From COE1 sp949066965 (GTDB lineage Bacteria; Bacillota; Clostridia; Lachnospirales; Lachnospiraceae), in assembly GCA_949066965.1 (NCBI GenBank), contig CARTDA010000001.1:170687-234686 (forward strand): a stretch of DNA of 64,000 bases. The letters run 5' to 3'. Position numbers and translations under genes: made by a program. Below the pieces are notes generated by a model that saw only the letters and a program-made list of their open reading frames with translations, did not search any database and was not told the DNA's origin. Of the stretch, positions 50,844-58,839 are shown piece by piece; the first letter of the stretch is position 1, and each line of letters starts with the position of its first letter.

Positions 50844-52705
50844 GCAATATCGTAAACGGCATAGCCAAAGACTTAAAAGCCATTCCGAAGAACCTCAAGG
50901 CAAAGACCGGGAATCTGGACAAAAAGAAACTTGTCCTGATGAACCTGCCTTATGTGCTTGCCGGGTATTTCTGTGACAAGATAGCGTGGCTGTGGCGGGT
51001 ATCGCCGGGGCAGGACGCTTCCGCAAAGATGATGGCGGTCATGGCGGGGATGGAGGATTTATTTTCCAACCCGTTACCAAGTTTTTACCTGAAAGACTTG
51101 CTGATTGGGGTGTGCTGTGGAGTGGCGCTGCGGCTTGCAGTGTATTTCAAGGCGAAAAATGCCAAGAAGTTCCGGCAGGGCGTGGAATACGGTTCGGCAC
51201 GTTGGGGAAATGCAAAGGACATTGAGCCATATATGGATTCGGAGTTTGAGAACAATATCCTCTTAACGCAGACGGAGCGGCTGATGATGTCAGGCAGACC
51301 GAAACAGCCGAAGTACGCAAGGAATAAAAATATCCTTGTGATCGGCGGCTCTGGTTCGGGCAAAACGAGGTTTTTTGTAAAACCGAACCTGATGCAGATG
51401 CACAGCTCATTTGTGGTTACAGACCCGAAAGGCACTGTGTTGATCGAATGCGGAAAGATGCTGAAGAAGGGCAAATATAAGATAAAAGTCCTCAATACCA
51501 TAAACTTTGCGAAGTCCATGCACTACAATCCTTTCGCCTATCTTCGGAGCGAAAAGGACATTTTGAAACTCGTAAACACGATTATTGTCAATACCAAAGG
51601 GGAGGGGCAGCAATCCGGGGAAGATTTTTGGGTGAAAGCGGAAAAATTGTATTACACAGCGCTTATTGCCTACATCTGGTACGAAGCCCCGGAGGAAGAA
51701 CAGAATTTCGCAATGCTGATTGATATGATTGACGCAAGCGAAGCAAGGGAAGATGATGAGAATTTTAAGAACGCCGTTGACCTTCTGTTTGACGAACTGG
51801 AGGAAAAAGACCCGAATCATTTCGCTGTCCGCCAGTATAAAAAATACAAACTTGCGGCGGGCAAGACAGCTAAAAGCATATTGATTAGCTGCGGCGCAAG
51901 GTTAGCGCCATTCGACATAAAAGAGTTGCGTGACCTGATGGAGTATGACGATCTGGAACTTGACACGCTCGGAGAGCAGAAAACAGCATTGTTTGTCATT
52001 ATTTCAGATACAGACGCCACCTTTAATTTCGTGGTGTCAATTATGTATTCACAGCTCTTTAACCTGCTCTGCGACAAGGCAGATGATGTTTATAACGGGA
52101 GGCTCCCGGTTCATGTCAGGATGTTACTTGATGAGTTTGCGAACATTGGGCAGATTCCGCAGTTTGAAAAGCTGATTGCCACAATCCGGAGCAGGGAAAT
52201 ATCAGCATCTATTATTTTGCAGTCTAAATCTCAGTTAAAGGCAATCTATAAGGATAACGCTGACACAATCGAAGGAAATTGTGACACTACCTTATTCCTC
52301 GGCGGCAAGGAGAAAACCACTCTGAAAGAGCTGGCGGAGGTTTTAGGCAAGGAAACGATAGACCTTTACAATACCTCGGACACAAGGGGTACGTCGCAGT
52401 CCTACGGTCTGAATTACCAAAAGACCGGAAAAGAATTGATGAGCCAAGATGAGATTGCGGTCATGGATGGCGGGAAATGTATCATGCAGCTTAGAGGTGT
52501 CAGACCATTCTTCTCGGATAAATTCGATATAACGAAGCATAGCAGGTACAAGGAGCTGTCCGATTATGACCAGAAAAATGCCTTTGACATTGAGGACTAT
52601 GTGAAGCATCTGCACCACATGAAAGTCACTCCGAGTACAGAGGTAGACGAAGCCTTTGACTGTGGGGAAGTCAGTGGGCAGGAGAATGATTCCCCAGACA
52701 ACTGA
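50840..52705 (+). CDS. VirD4/TraG-like type IV coupling ATPase
   Basis: A 621-residue membrane-bound ATPase. Two N-terminal membrane segments (about 30-50 and 85-105), Walker A GGSGSGKTR (about 172-180), a VVTDPKGT block, Walker B LLDEFANIG (about 430), and a RGTSQSYGLNYQ segment. It would dock relaxosome DNA to the conjugative pore. The gene is intact even though the pore genes are missing downstream. Start overlaps pcfB (ATGA). Length is normal. Confidence 0.95.
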   Translation: MSNIVNGIAKDLKAIPKNLKAKTGNLDKKKLVLMNLPYVLAGYFCDKIAWLWRVSPGQDASAKMMAVMAGMEDLFSNPLPSFYLKDLLIGVCCGVALRLAVYFKAKNAKKFRQGVEYGSARWGNAKDIEPYMDSEFENNILLTQTERLMMSGRPKQPKYARNKNILVIGGSGSGKTRFFVKPNLMQMHSSFVVTDPKGTVLIECGKMLKKGKYKIKVLNTINFAKSMHYNPFAYLRSEKDILKLVNTIIVNTKGEGQQSGEDFWVKAEKLYYTALIAYIWYEAPEEEQNFAMLIDMIDASEAREDDENFKNAVDLLFDELEEKDPNHFAVRQYKKYKLAAGKTAKSILISCGARLAPFDIKELRDLMEYDDLELDTLGEQKTALFVIISDTDATFNFVVSIMYSQLFNLLCDKADDVYNGRLPVHVRMLLDEFANIGQIPQFEKLIATIRSREISASIILQSKSQLKAIYKDNADTIEGNCDTTLFLGGKEKTTLKELAEVLGKETIDLYNTSDTRGTSQSYGLNYQKTGKELMSQDEIAVMDGGKCIMQLRGVRPFFSDKFDITKHSRYKELSDYDQKNAFDIEDYVKHLHHMKVTPSTEVDEAFDCGEVSGQENDSPDN

Positions 52706-52711
52706 ATAGCG

Positions 52712-52736
52712 ACTTCTGGACATGATGTCCAGAAGT
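52712..52736. repeat. 25-bp palindrome, copy 3 (perfect)
   Basis: ACTTCTGGACA TGA TGTCCAGAAGT, a perfect 11-bp inverted repeat, seven bases after the virD4 stop. It is flanked by direct copies of AGACAACTGAATA (52697-52709 and about 52743-52755), a sequence found again at about 60318. Confidence 0.85.
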
Positions 52737-52912
52737 GCAGAAAAGACAACTGAATATGGAACTGTAAACCAGCCACGGATTTCCGGATAAAAGACCGGAA
52801 GTCAGGAAACGGAGTTTTGATTGTATTTGGGAAAGCACAAAAATAAGACACCCGGCACAGCCTATCGCCAAACAGAATGTACCGGATGCCCGCAAGGGTT
52901 CTCCCAAAGGAT

Positions 52913-52947
52913 TTCCCTGCCCTTATTTTACCATAAAGGGCGGGGAA
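52913..52947. promoter_or_regulatory. GC-rich hairpin before the maff2 stub
   Basis: TTCCCTGCCCTT/AAGGGCGGGGAA arms (one G-T pair) around an 11-base loop. The stretch 52737-53010 otherwise holds no gene that I can see. Confidence 0.5.
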
Positions 52948-53010
52948 TTTACATATCAAAGCTCTTTCTTTATCAAAAAATCAAATTTAAGGAAAGAAAG
53001 AGGTAGCAAA

Positions 53011-53055
53011 ATGGCATTTTTTACAACAGCGGTAACAGGTGTGAATTGTGAGTAA
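53011..53055 (+). pseudogene. truncated maff2 (N-terminal stub of the first T4SS gene)
   Basis: MAFFTTAVTGVNCE then TAA. The first ten residues match the start of Maff2-family proteins, which normally follow virD4 in clostridial ICEs and have two membrane helices. AGAGG sits 6-8 nt upstream. The reading frame departs from the family after codon 10-11, marking the deletion breakpoint of the secretion module. Confidence 0.7.
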
Positions 53056-53157
53056 AGTGAAAAATGGGAAGAATAAGCAAAGTGAAAATCTGGTGTATGT
53101 AGATAGCCCTCATAAAGTAAACATGGTAAAATCTTAGAAGAAACGAGGTAAATCAAT

Positions 53158-53526
53158 ATGGAAAAACAGGTTTATATCACAGAGGAAGAACGGGCAAAAT
53201 GCAAAAAGGTGGCTGAAGCGTTTACGGAGCTGTACGAAATGGCGGACATTGTAGTGGTTGATGTTGGTAGATACGGTTTTGTGATGCTGAAATATTATAT
53301 GCCGCCGCATGGATTTGAAGAAGATGCAACTTTTACGGATAGTAAAGCATTGTTTGAGGGATTATGGCAGGAATGGCTTGATATGAAGCTGTATTTTATG
53401 GCAAAAGGCACTTCTTTGATGGAAACAGGGTATAAAGGCATATTTGAGAGCCTTTCAAAAGAAAAACAGTCGGAACTTATCGGGCGGAAAACTTACTTCG
53501 CAAGAATGGCGGGGATAGATATGTAA
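53158..53526 (+). CDS. hypothetical ICE protein, paralogue B
   Basis: A 122-residue protein starting MEKQVYITEEERAKCKKVAE, with DIVVVDVGRYGFVMLKYYMP, clearly related to the product of 48969-49337 at the same length. It has a Met-rich C-terminal third. It follows the maff2 stub, so it may mark the left limit of the inserted cargo or a displaced duplicate. Unknown function. Confidence 0.7.
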   Translation: MEKQVYITEEERAKCKKVAEAFTELYEMADIVVVDVGRYGFVMLKYYMPPHGFEEDATFTDSKALFEGLWQEWLDMKLYFMAKGTSLMETGYKGIFESLSKEKQSELIGRKTYFARMAGIDM

Positions 53527-53585
53527 AAAGGTGTCTTTGGATAAGTGATAGATAGAGAGATGGATTCCGTAGGCGCAGGCATTGT

Positions 53586-53721
53586 GGAAATGTCGTATAA
53601 CTGGCTGCGTTCATGGAACTGTGGGAAACCCTGTTTGCAGGATGTGGGAAAGCTGTTTTTGCTTTTCCACAGGCTGTGAATGGGGTTTTCCATAGTTTCA
53701 TAGCCAGTTATGCACATTTCC
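53586..53721. repeat. long imperfect hairpin (about 136 bp)
   Basis: GGAAATGT..ATAACTGGCT at 53586-53606 pairs with AGCCAGTTAT.CACATTTCC at 53701-53721. Inner blocks ATGGAACTGTGG/CCATAGTTTCAT, AAACCC/GGGTTT and TGTGGGAAAGC/GCTTTTCCACA continue the stem to a TGTTTTT loop. Complementarity may extend to 53580-53727. It has no coding role and could be a MITE or a regulatory RNA. Confidence 0.75.
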
Positions 53722-53740
53722 ATGATGCGTCTTTAGATAC

Positions 53741-53769
53741 TTGCTATTGTCTGAATCTGTACTTATAAT
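53741..53769 (+). promoter_or_regulatory. promoter for the vanR-like operon
   Basis: TTGCTA (53741-53746), a 17-bp spacer and TATAAT (53764-53769). The next feature is an operator-like motif just downstream. Confidence 0.65.
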
Positions 53770-53780
53770 TGTAGATGTGT

Positions 53781-53794
53781 TTAGGAAATTCTTA
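53781..53794. promoter_or_regulatory. operator-like motif, copy 1 (before response regulator)
   Basis: TTAGGAAATTCTTA, identical in 13 of 14 positions to 56222-56235 in front of the ABC operon. Confidence 0.5.
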
Positions 53795-53889
53795 ATAAAT
53801 TTTTATGCGGTATTTTGAGATTTCAAAGCTAAAAGCAAGTATACTTTAAGTGAGAAATTGTCGTTTCTTAGAAAGAAAGGGATATATGT

Positions 53890-54585
53890 ATGTCTGAAAA
53901 AATATTAGTTGTTGATGATGAACATGATATCGCAGATTTGCTTGAGGTTTATCTGCGGAATGAAAACTATACGATTTATAAATACTATTCTGCCAAAGAA
54001 GCGTTGGCTTGTATTGAAAGCAAAGAAATTGACCTTGCCATTCTCGATATTATGCTGCCGGATATTAACGGGTTTTCTATTTGCCAAAAAATCCGTGAAA
54101 AACATACTTATCCGATCATAATGCTGACAGCGAAGGATGAAGAAACGGATAAGATTACAGGCTTGACTTTGGGGGCGGACGATTATGTGACAAAGCCGTT
54201 TCGCCCGCTTGAACTGATTGCCAGAGTGAAAGCGCAGTTAAGGAGATATAATAAATACTCTCCAACGCAAAAACAGGATGTGCCGGCTACAGTGTTGACT
54301 TATAAGAAACTATCGCTCAATACACAGACTTATGAATGTGTGCTGGATGGGGAGATAGTACCTCTGACACCTACAGAATTTTCTATTTTGCGTATTCTGT
54401 TGGAAAAACAGGGCGTGGTGGTAAGCCTTGAGGACTTGTTTCATTCTGTATGGAAAGATGAGTATTACAGTAAAAACAGCAGCACAATTACTGTGCATAT
54501 CCGGCATCTGCGGGAAAAGTTGAAAGATACGGCGGAAAAGCCAAAATATATAAAAACAATATGGGGAGTAGGTTATAAGATTTAG
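53890..54585 (+). CDS. OmpR/VanR-like response regulator
   Basis: A 231-residue regulator: receiver domain with D9/D10, phospho-acceptor Asp53 in AILDIMLP, Lys102 in VTKPFRP, and a C-terminal winged helix (about 135-230) with TPTEFSILRILLE and the TVHIRHLREKL recognition helix. It is most like VanR-type regulators of clostridial resistance operons. AAGGGA lies about 8 nt before ATG. It is followed 26 bp later by a vanZ-like gene and the sensor kinase, which probably phosphorylates it. Confidence 0.93.
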   Translation: MSEKILVVDDEHDIADLLEVYLRNENYTIYKYYSAKEALACIESKEIDLAILDIMLPDINGFSICQKIREKHTYPIIMLTAKDEETDKITGLTLGADDYVTKPFRPLELIARVKAQLRRYNKYSPTQKQDVPATVLTYKKLSLNTQTYECVLDGEIVPLTPTEFSILRILLEKQGVVVSLEDLFHSVWKDEYYSKNSSTITVHIRHLREKLKDTAEKPKYIKTIWGVGYKI

Positions 54586-54611
54586 CCTTTGCTCCCAGAC
54601 AAGGAGATAGT

Positions 54612-55124
54612 ATGAAGAAAAATGAAAAAACGGGTTTGCTTGTACCATTATTATTCGCTGTTTACCTGCTACTTTTAATATGGATTATTTTATTTAAGCT
54701 TGAATTTTCAATTAGTGTATTAAAAACAAGCCGAAGCATAAACTTGATACCGTTTTATTATGAAAATGAGATTGGAATGGGATTCCATTTAAAAGAAGTT
54801 TTAGAAAACGCAGTGATATTTATTCCACTTGGCATTTATTTGTGCATGTTAAAGCATGATTTCAGTGTAAAAGTAAAATTCATTTTTATTTTGATGACAA
54901 GTTTGATACTGGAAATATCCCAATATATTTTGGCAGTTGGACGGACGGATGTGACGGATCTGATAACAAATACTTGTGGCGGAATGGCTGGTGTTGGTCT
55001 GTACTGGCTGTCTGTAAAGGCATTTCACAATAAAAAAAGATTAGATTTCATCATTACGGTTCTTGCTGCTGTTGCTACAATAGTAGTGATAGGTCTTTTG
55101 GCAATTCTGTTAATTGTAAATTGA
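54612..55124 (+). CDS. VanZ-like membrane protein
   Basis: A 170-residue protein with four predicted membrane helices (about 9-29, 66-81, 89-107 and 140-168). The VanZ-family elements are NLIPFYY after helix one, NAVIFIPLGIYL, and the ILEISQYILAVGRTDVTDLITNTCGG block (about 102-126). Family members lower susceptibility to lipoglycopeptides such as teicoplanin by an unknown mechanism. GGAGA precedes the ATG. It lies between regulator and kinase genes, an unusual place for vanZ, and its stop overlaps the kinase leader. Confidence 0.88.
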   Translation: MKKNEKTGLLVPLLFAVYLLLLIWIILFKLEFSISVLKTSRSINLIPFYYENEIGMGFHLKEVLENAVIFIPLGIYLCMLKHDFSVKVKFIFILMTSLILEISQYILAVGRTDVTDLITNTCGGMAGVGLYWLSVKAFHNKKRLDFIITVLAAVATIVVIGLLAILLIVN

Positions 55125-55138
55125 CGGGGGTGATTTCT

Positions 55139-56203
55139 TTGAAAGAACAGAGTTTTCCAATCAGAAAGAAACTGGAATTTCGTCTTTTGGTTATTTTGCC
55201 TGCATATGTAATCGCTGGCATTATTATATTGATGTTGTATCAGGTTATTTTTTCCAGCTTTAAAAATCCAATTATGGAATGGATATACTGGCGGTTGGAT
55301 GTCATATATTTCTTTTATCTCTGTATTGGTTTGTCTGGCATTTTTTGCCATTATTGGAGAAAACCGTGGGATTATCTGGATGAAGTGATTGCTGCCACAC
55401 AGACAGTATATGAGCAGAACAGTCATACCATTGAATTGTCGGAACCACTCCGGGAACTGGAACAGCAGATGAATCAGATTAAAATGTCCATATTGCTTAG
55501 CCAGAAAGCGGTAAAAGAAGCAGAGGACAGAAAAAATGAACTGGTTATGTATCTGGCTCATGACATTCGGACACCTCTGACAGCAGTGATTGGTTATTTA
55601 AGCCTGCTTGACGAAGCACATGATATGCCTGAAACTCAAAAAGCAAAGTATGTGGGCATTGCGCTTGATAAAGCGGAACGACTGGAAACATTGATAAACG
55701 AATTATTTGAGATTACAAGATACCATACGGAAACAGTACAGATAAAGAAAACACCGGTTGACTTATATGCTCTTTTGGCACAGGTAATAGAGGAATTCTA
55801 TCCTTCCCTTTCAGCAAGGGGGAATCGTGTCAATGTTTCTATTGAGGATAATCTGAATATAACCGGTGATCCTGAAAAGCTGGCAAGAGTATTCAATAAT
55901 CTTTTAAAAAATGCAGCCGCTTACAGTTATCCTGATACGGAAATCAGTATATCTTCAGAGAGAAAAGGGAAGAATGTTGTAATTATTTTCCGAAATCATG
56001 GACAAACAATTGCGGCAGAGCAGTTATCGGGCATCTTTGAAAAATTCAACCGCTTAGATGAAGCCCGGCTGTCTGATACAGGAGGGGCAGGTCTTGGCCT
56101 TTCTATCGCAAGAGAGATTATCAACCTGCATGGCGGTGAAATCATAGCGCAGAGCGAAAACGAAACAGTTACTTTTACCATTACTCTTCCTGCTGCTTCT
56201 TAG
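55139..56203 (+). CDS. VanS-like sensor histidine kinase
   Basis: A 354-residue kinase with two membrane helices (about 12-38 and 54-72) and a very short extracytoplasmic loop (an intramembrane-sensing architecture). A linker follows, then the HisKA motif LAHDIRTPLTAV (His141), the N box NLLKNAAAYS and the G box GGAGLGLSIA. TTG 55139 is chosen because GGGGGTGAT, a near-perfect anti-SD match, ends 5 nt before it; GTG 55130 is an alternative. It probably senses a wall-active compound or the ABC transporter and controls the regulator at 53890. Confidence 0.92.
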   Translation: MKEQSFPIRKKLEFRLLVILPAYVIAGIIILMLYQVIFSSFKNPIMEWIYWRLDVIYFFYLCIGLSGIFCHYWRKPWDYLDEVIAATQTVYEQNSHTIELSEPLRELEQQMNQIKMSILLSQKAVKEAEDRKNELVMYLAHDIRTPLTAVIGYLSLLDEAHDMPETQKAKYVGIALDKAERLETLINELFEITRYHTETVQIKKTPVDLYALLAQVIEEFYPSLSARGNRVNVSIEDNLNITGDPEKLARVFNNLLKNAAAYSYPDTEISISSERKGKNVVIIFRNHGQTIAAEQLSGIFEKFNRLDEARLSDTGGAGLGLSIAREIINLHGGEIIAQSENETVTFTITLPAAS

Positions 56204-56221
56204 GAAAATTTATGTTTGATA

Positions 56222-56235
56222 TTAGGAAGTTCTTA
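56222..56235. promoter_or_regulatory. operator-like motif, copy 2 (before ABC operon)
   Basis: TTAGGAAGTTCTTA, a near copy of 53781-53794. A TAAAAT at 56250-56255 follows without a good -35, as expected for an activated promoter. Confidence 0.5.
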
Positions 56236-56265
56236 GGATTATTCCAGTTTAAAATTTGAGAATGC

Positions 56266-56306
56266 AATGCCCCTGTTTGGTACAATCATTACTGAACAGG
56301 GGCATT
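56266..56306 (+). promoter_or_regulatory. hairpin in the ABC operon leader
   Basis: AATGCCCCTGTT/AACAGGGGCATT, a perfect 12-bp stem with a 17-base loop, 36 bp before the ATPase start. It lacks a U tract, so an mRNA-structure role is as likely as termination. Confidence 0.6.
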
Positions 56307-56342
56307 TGCCTTTGGAAACAGGCTTGGAAAAGGAGTGACGTA

Positions 56343-57230
56343 ATGGAACTGAAAATTGAACATTTAAGTAAACAGTTTAAAGACAAAAAGGCTGTTGATG
56401 ATGCCTGCATTACTCTGACACCGGGAGTGTGGGGATTGCTTGGCGCTAATGGGGCAGGAAAAACTACCCTTATGCGTATGATTGCTGACATTATGATGCC
56501 TACCAGCGGAGCAATTTATTATGATGGCGCTGATATCCGCAAAATGGGAGAGTCTTATCGGAACATATTTGGTTTTTTACCGCAGGATTTTGGATATTCC
56601 CGTGATTTCTCGGTAAAAGATTACCTTGAGTATGTAGCGGCGCTTAAAGATGTTCCGGCAAGGGAAACTACAAAGAAAATCAATTACCTTTTGGACATAC
56701 TTACGCTTTCTGATGTAAAAAGGAAAAAAATTGCAAAGCTGTCCGGAGGAATGAAGCGGCGTGTCGGTATTGCACAGGCAATGTTAAATGATCCGAAAAT
56801 CCTTGTTATGGACGAACCAACGGCAGGGCTTGATCCCGGAGAGAGGGTACGCTTCCGTAACTTTATTTCGGAATTTTCACATGACAGAATTGTGCTGATT
56901 TCTACCCATATTGTTTCTGACATTGAGTATATTGCGACAAGAAACGCCATTATGAAGGCAGGAAAAATTGTGGATATAGGAACAACAGATGAACTTGTGA
57001 AAGAGATTGAAGGGAAAGTCTGGACGTGTTCCGTACCAGCCGGGGATTTGAGCAGTTATGAGATGCGGCTTAGAGTTATCAATCAACGTGGTGAAGATAA
57101 CGGGCAGGTATCCATTCGGTATTTATCCGAAACGCCTGAAATTTCCGGAGCAGTTGCTGTATCGCCCCGGCTTGAGGACTTATATCTTTGGTATTTTCCG
57201 CAGGAAAATCTGGAAGGGGAGGGAAAATAA
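56343..57230 (+). CDS. ABC exporter ATPase
   Basis: A 295-residue nucleotide-binding protein: Walker A GANGAGKTT (about 32-40), Q-loop FLPQDFG, signature LSGGMKRRV, Walker B LVMDEPTAGLDP, H-loop STHIV, and a C-terminal extension of about 75 residues. It is of the DRA/BcrA-like exporter type. ATG 56343 with AAAGGAG 7 nt upstream; the upstream in-frame extension is non-coding. It pairs with the ABC-2 permease 1 bp downstream. Likely regulated by the adjacent two-component system. Confidence 0.92.
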   Translation: MELKIEHLSKQFKDKKAVDDACITLTPGVWGLLGANGAGKTTLMRMIADIMMPTSGAIYYDGADIRKMGESYRNIFGFLPQDFGYSRDFSVKDYLEYVAALKDVPARETTKKINYLLDILTLSDVKRKKIAKLSGGMKRRVGIAQAMLNDPKILVMDEPTAGLDPGERVRFRNFISEFSHDRIVLISTHIVSDIEYIATRNAIMKAGKIVDIGTTDELVKEIEGKVWTCSVPAGDLSSYEMRLRVINQRGEDNGQVSIRYLSETPEISGAVAVSPRLEDLYLWYFPQENLEGEGK

Positions 57231-57231
57231 T

Positions 57232-58467
57232 ATGCGCTTATTTTGTTTAGAAGTAAAACGGATTATAATGTCACGCCGTACTTTGGTATTGATTGCTGTT
57301 GCCATTTTGATGTCTGTTATATCGGCGTATCTGCCGATTAGTTTTGAATCTATTAACCGTCCGGGAGAAAATGGCGAAGTCATTGAGTTAGATGGCTTGC
57401 CTGCAATTAAGTTTAAGAGAGATTACTATGCAAAAACAGCAGGGGATATTACATCGGAGAAGCTGGCGGAAGCCCTGCGGGTATATCAGTCGTGCGTAAA
57501 GGAATATGGCACACTGGATGATGTGCCGCTGGACGTTTATATTGAAAATATTATGGCAATACGCCCTATGCTGAAAGGATTAAGCGAAGCCTTTGCTGAT
57601 CCGAAAACAGGCATCGGGGCAGAACTTATGGATATTGCCCCGGATGAAGTGGAACAGTATTTTTATGAGAGGTGCGCTTCTCATCTGGATCATGTTATGA
57701 ACCTTGAGCAGAAAGAATATCCGACAGCCGGGCAGTTTGCCGCAGATGAGTATGCAAAGCTGAAACAGCCATTCTATCTGTTTCCCGGTATGAGCAGGGA
57801 TGCTTTTGACTATACAACATTGTATATCTTAGTTTTGTCAATCCTCTGTACCGCTATTGCAGCCCCGATTTTTGCGAATGAATATCAAACCGGGAGTGAC
57901 AGTATTTTACGTTGTACCAAATACGGGCGCATGAAATTAGCTGTCACAAGGATTTTAGCAGCCAGCAGCATATTCATAGTAATTTTTGTTTTGGGAATGT
58001 CAATTCATTTGTTAATCCTGAACCTTGCGTTTGGCACAGATTGTCTGGAAACTTCTTTCCAAATGTTGTTTTCCGTCATCAACCTGCCAGATATGAACCT
58101 GGGGCAGCTCCAGATTGTTTTGGTACTGGTTGGATTGATTTCAGTATTGGCAGTCATCAGCTGTACATTTTTCCTGTCTGCCAAATGTAAGGATTCATTA
58201 ACAGTGCTATTGATTTCTATGGTGGTATTGTTGTTGCCTATATTCGCTTATGGAGCTTTAGGTGATACATGGATTGGGAGTATTCTGCCGTCCGCAGGCA
58301 TTGGCATGAAAAATAATTTTCTTTATCAGCTCTGCGATTTTAATTTTCTGCATATTGGGGGAATGAGTTTTTGGACACCATATGTCATTCTCATATCGGC
58401 AGTGGTTGAAATTCCTATTTTTATGTTTTTGGCAGTTAGATTTTATTGCAGGCATCAAGTGGTGTAG
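57232..58467 (+). CDS. ABC-2 type permease
   Basis: A 411-residue membrane protein. One N-terminal helix (about 17-35), a large extracytoplasmic domain (about 36-190), then five helices (about 195-410), a layout seen in ABC-2/DUF-type exporters of peptide antibiotics and in lantibiotic self-protection permeases. GGGGAGGG precedes ATG. It forms the exporter with the preceding ATPase. Substrate unknown; the neighbouring VanR/VanZ/VanS-like genes suggest a cell-envelope-active molecule. Confidence 0.85.
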   Translation: MRLFCLEVKRIIMSRRTLVLIAVAILMSVISAYLPISFESINRPGENGEVIELDGLPAIKFKRDYYAKTAGDITSEKLAEALRVYQSCVKEYGTLDDVPLDVYIENIMAIRPMLKGLSEAFADPKTGIGAELMDIAPDEVEQYFYERCASHLDHVMNLEQKEYPTAGQFAADEYAKLKQPFYLFPGMSRDAFDYTTLYILVLSILCTAIAAPIFANEYQTGSDSILRCTKYGRMKLAVTRILAASSIFIVIFVLGMSIHLLILNLAFGTDCLETSFQMLFSVINLPDMNLGQLQIVLVLVGLISVLAVISCTFFLSAKCKDSLTVLLISMVVLLLPIFAYGALGDTWIGSILPSAGIGMKNNFLYQLCDFNFLHIGGMSFWTPYVILISAVVEIPIFMFLAVRFYCRHQVV

Positions 58468-58536
58468 TGAGAGAAAAATTCAGTTAAAGACAGCGGAGTG
58501 GAAAAGAACATTTTTTAAAGGAAAACACAATTTAAT

Positions 58537-58581
58537 CTGCCGTATGACAATTTATATTGTTGTACGGCAGAGGTGCTTTTA
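58537..58581 (+). terminator. hairpin after the ABC operon
   Basis: CTGCCGTATGACAAT pairs with ATTGTTGTACGGCAG, followed by AGGTGCTTTTATT. Confidence 0.6.
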
Positions 58582-58694
58582 TTGAATGTTTAGAGGTGAA
58601 AATAGAGGAATAGGATAATGATGAAAATAAAATCCCAAATATATAAGAACAGGTTAAGGACACTCATAAAAATAAAAGGTATGTTACACACATC

Positions 58695-58743
58695 AAGGTG
58701 TACTGTGAATCAGATTAAAACTGAATTACAGCACACCTTTTTT
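58695..58743 (+). terminator. strong terminator at the end of the inserted cassette
   Basis: AAGGTGT-CTGT-AAT-CAG arms (58695-58713) pair with CTGAATTACAGCACACCTT (58721-58739), ending in TTTTTT. The rest of 58468-58839 has no gene I can support. Confidence 0.85.
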
Positions 58744-58839
58744 AATGTCGAATTTTGACCATTTTTGGATTTAATAGAGGTTTTACTTTTGTAAATTTTC
58801 CTGAAAAATTGATTGCTGTTGTGCTACATAGATATGTTT

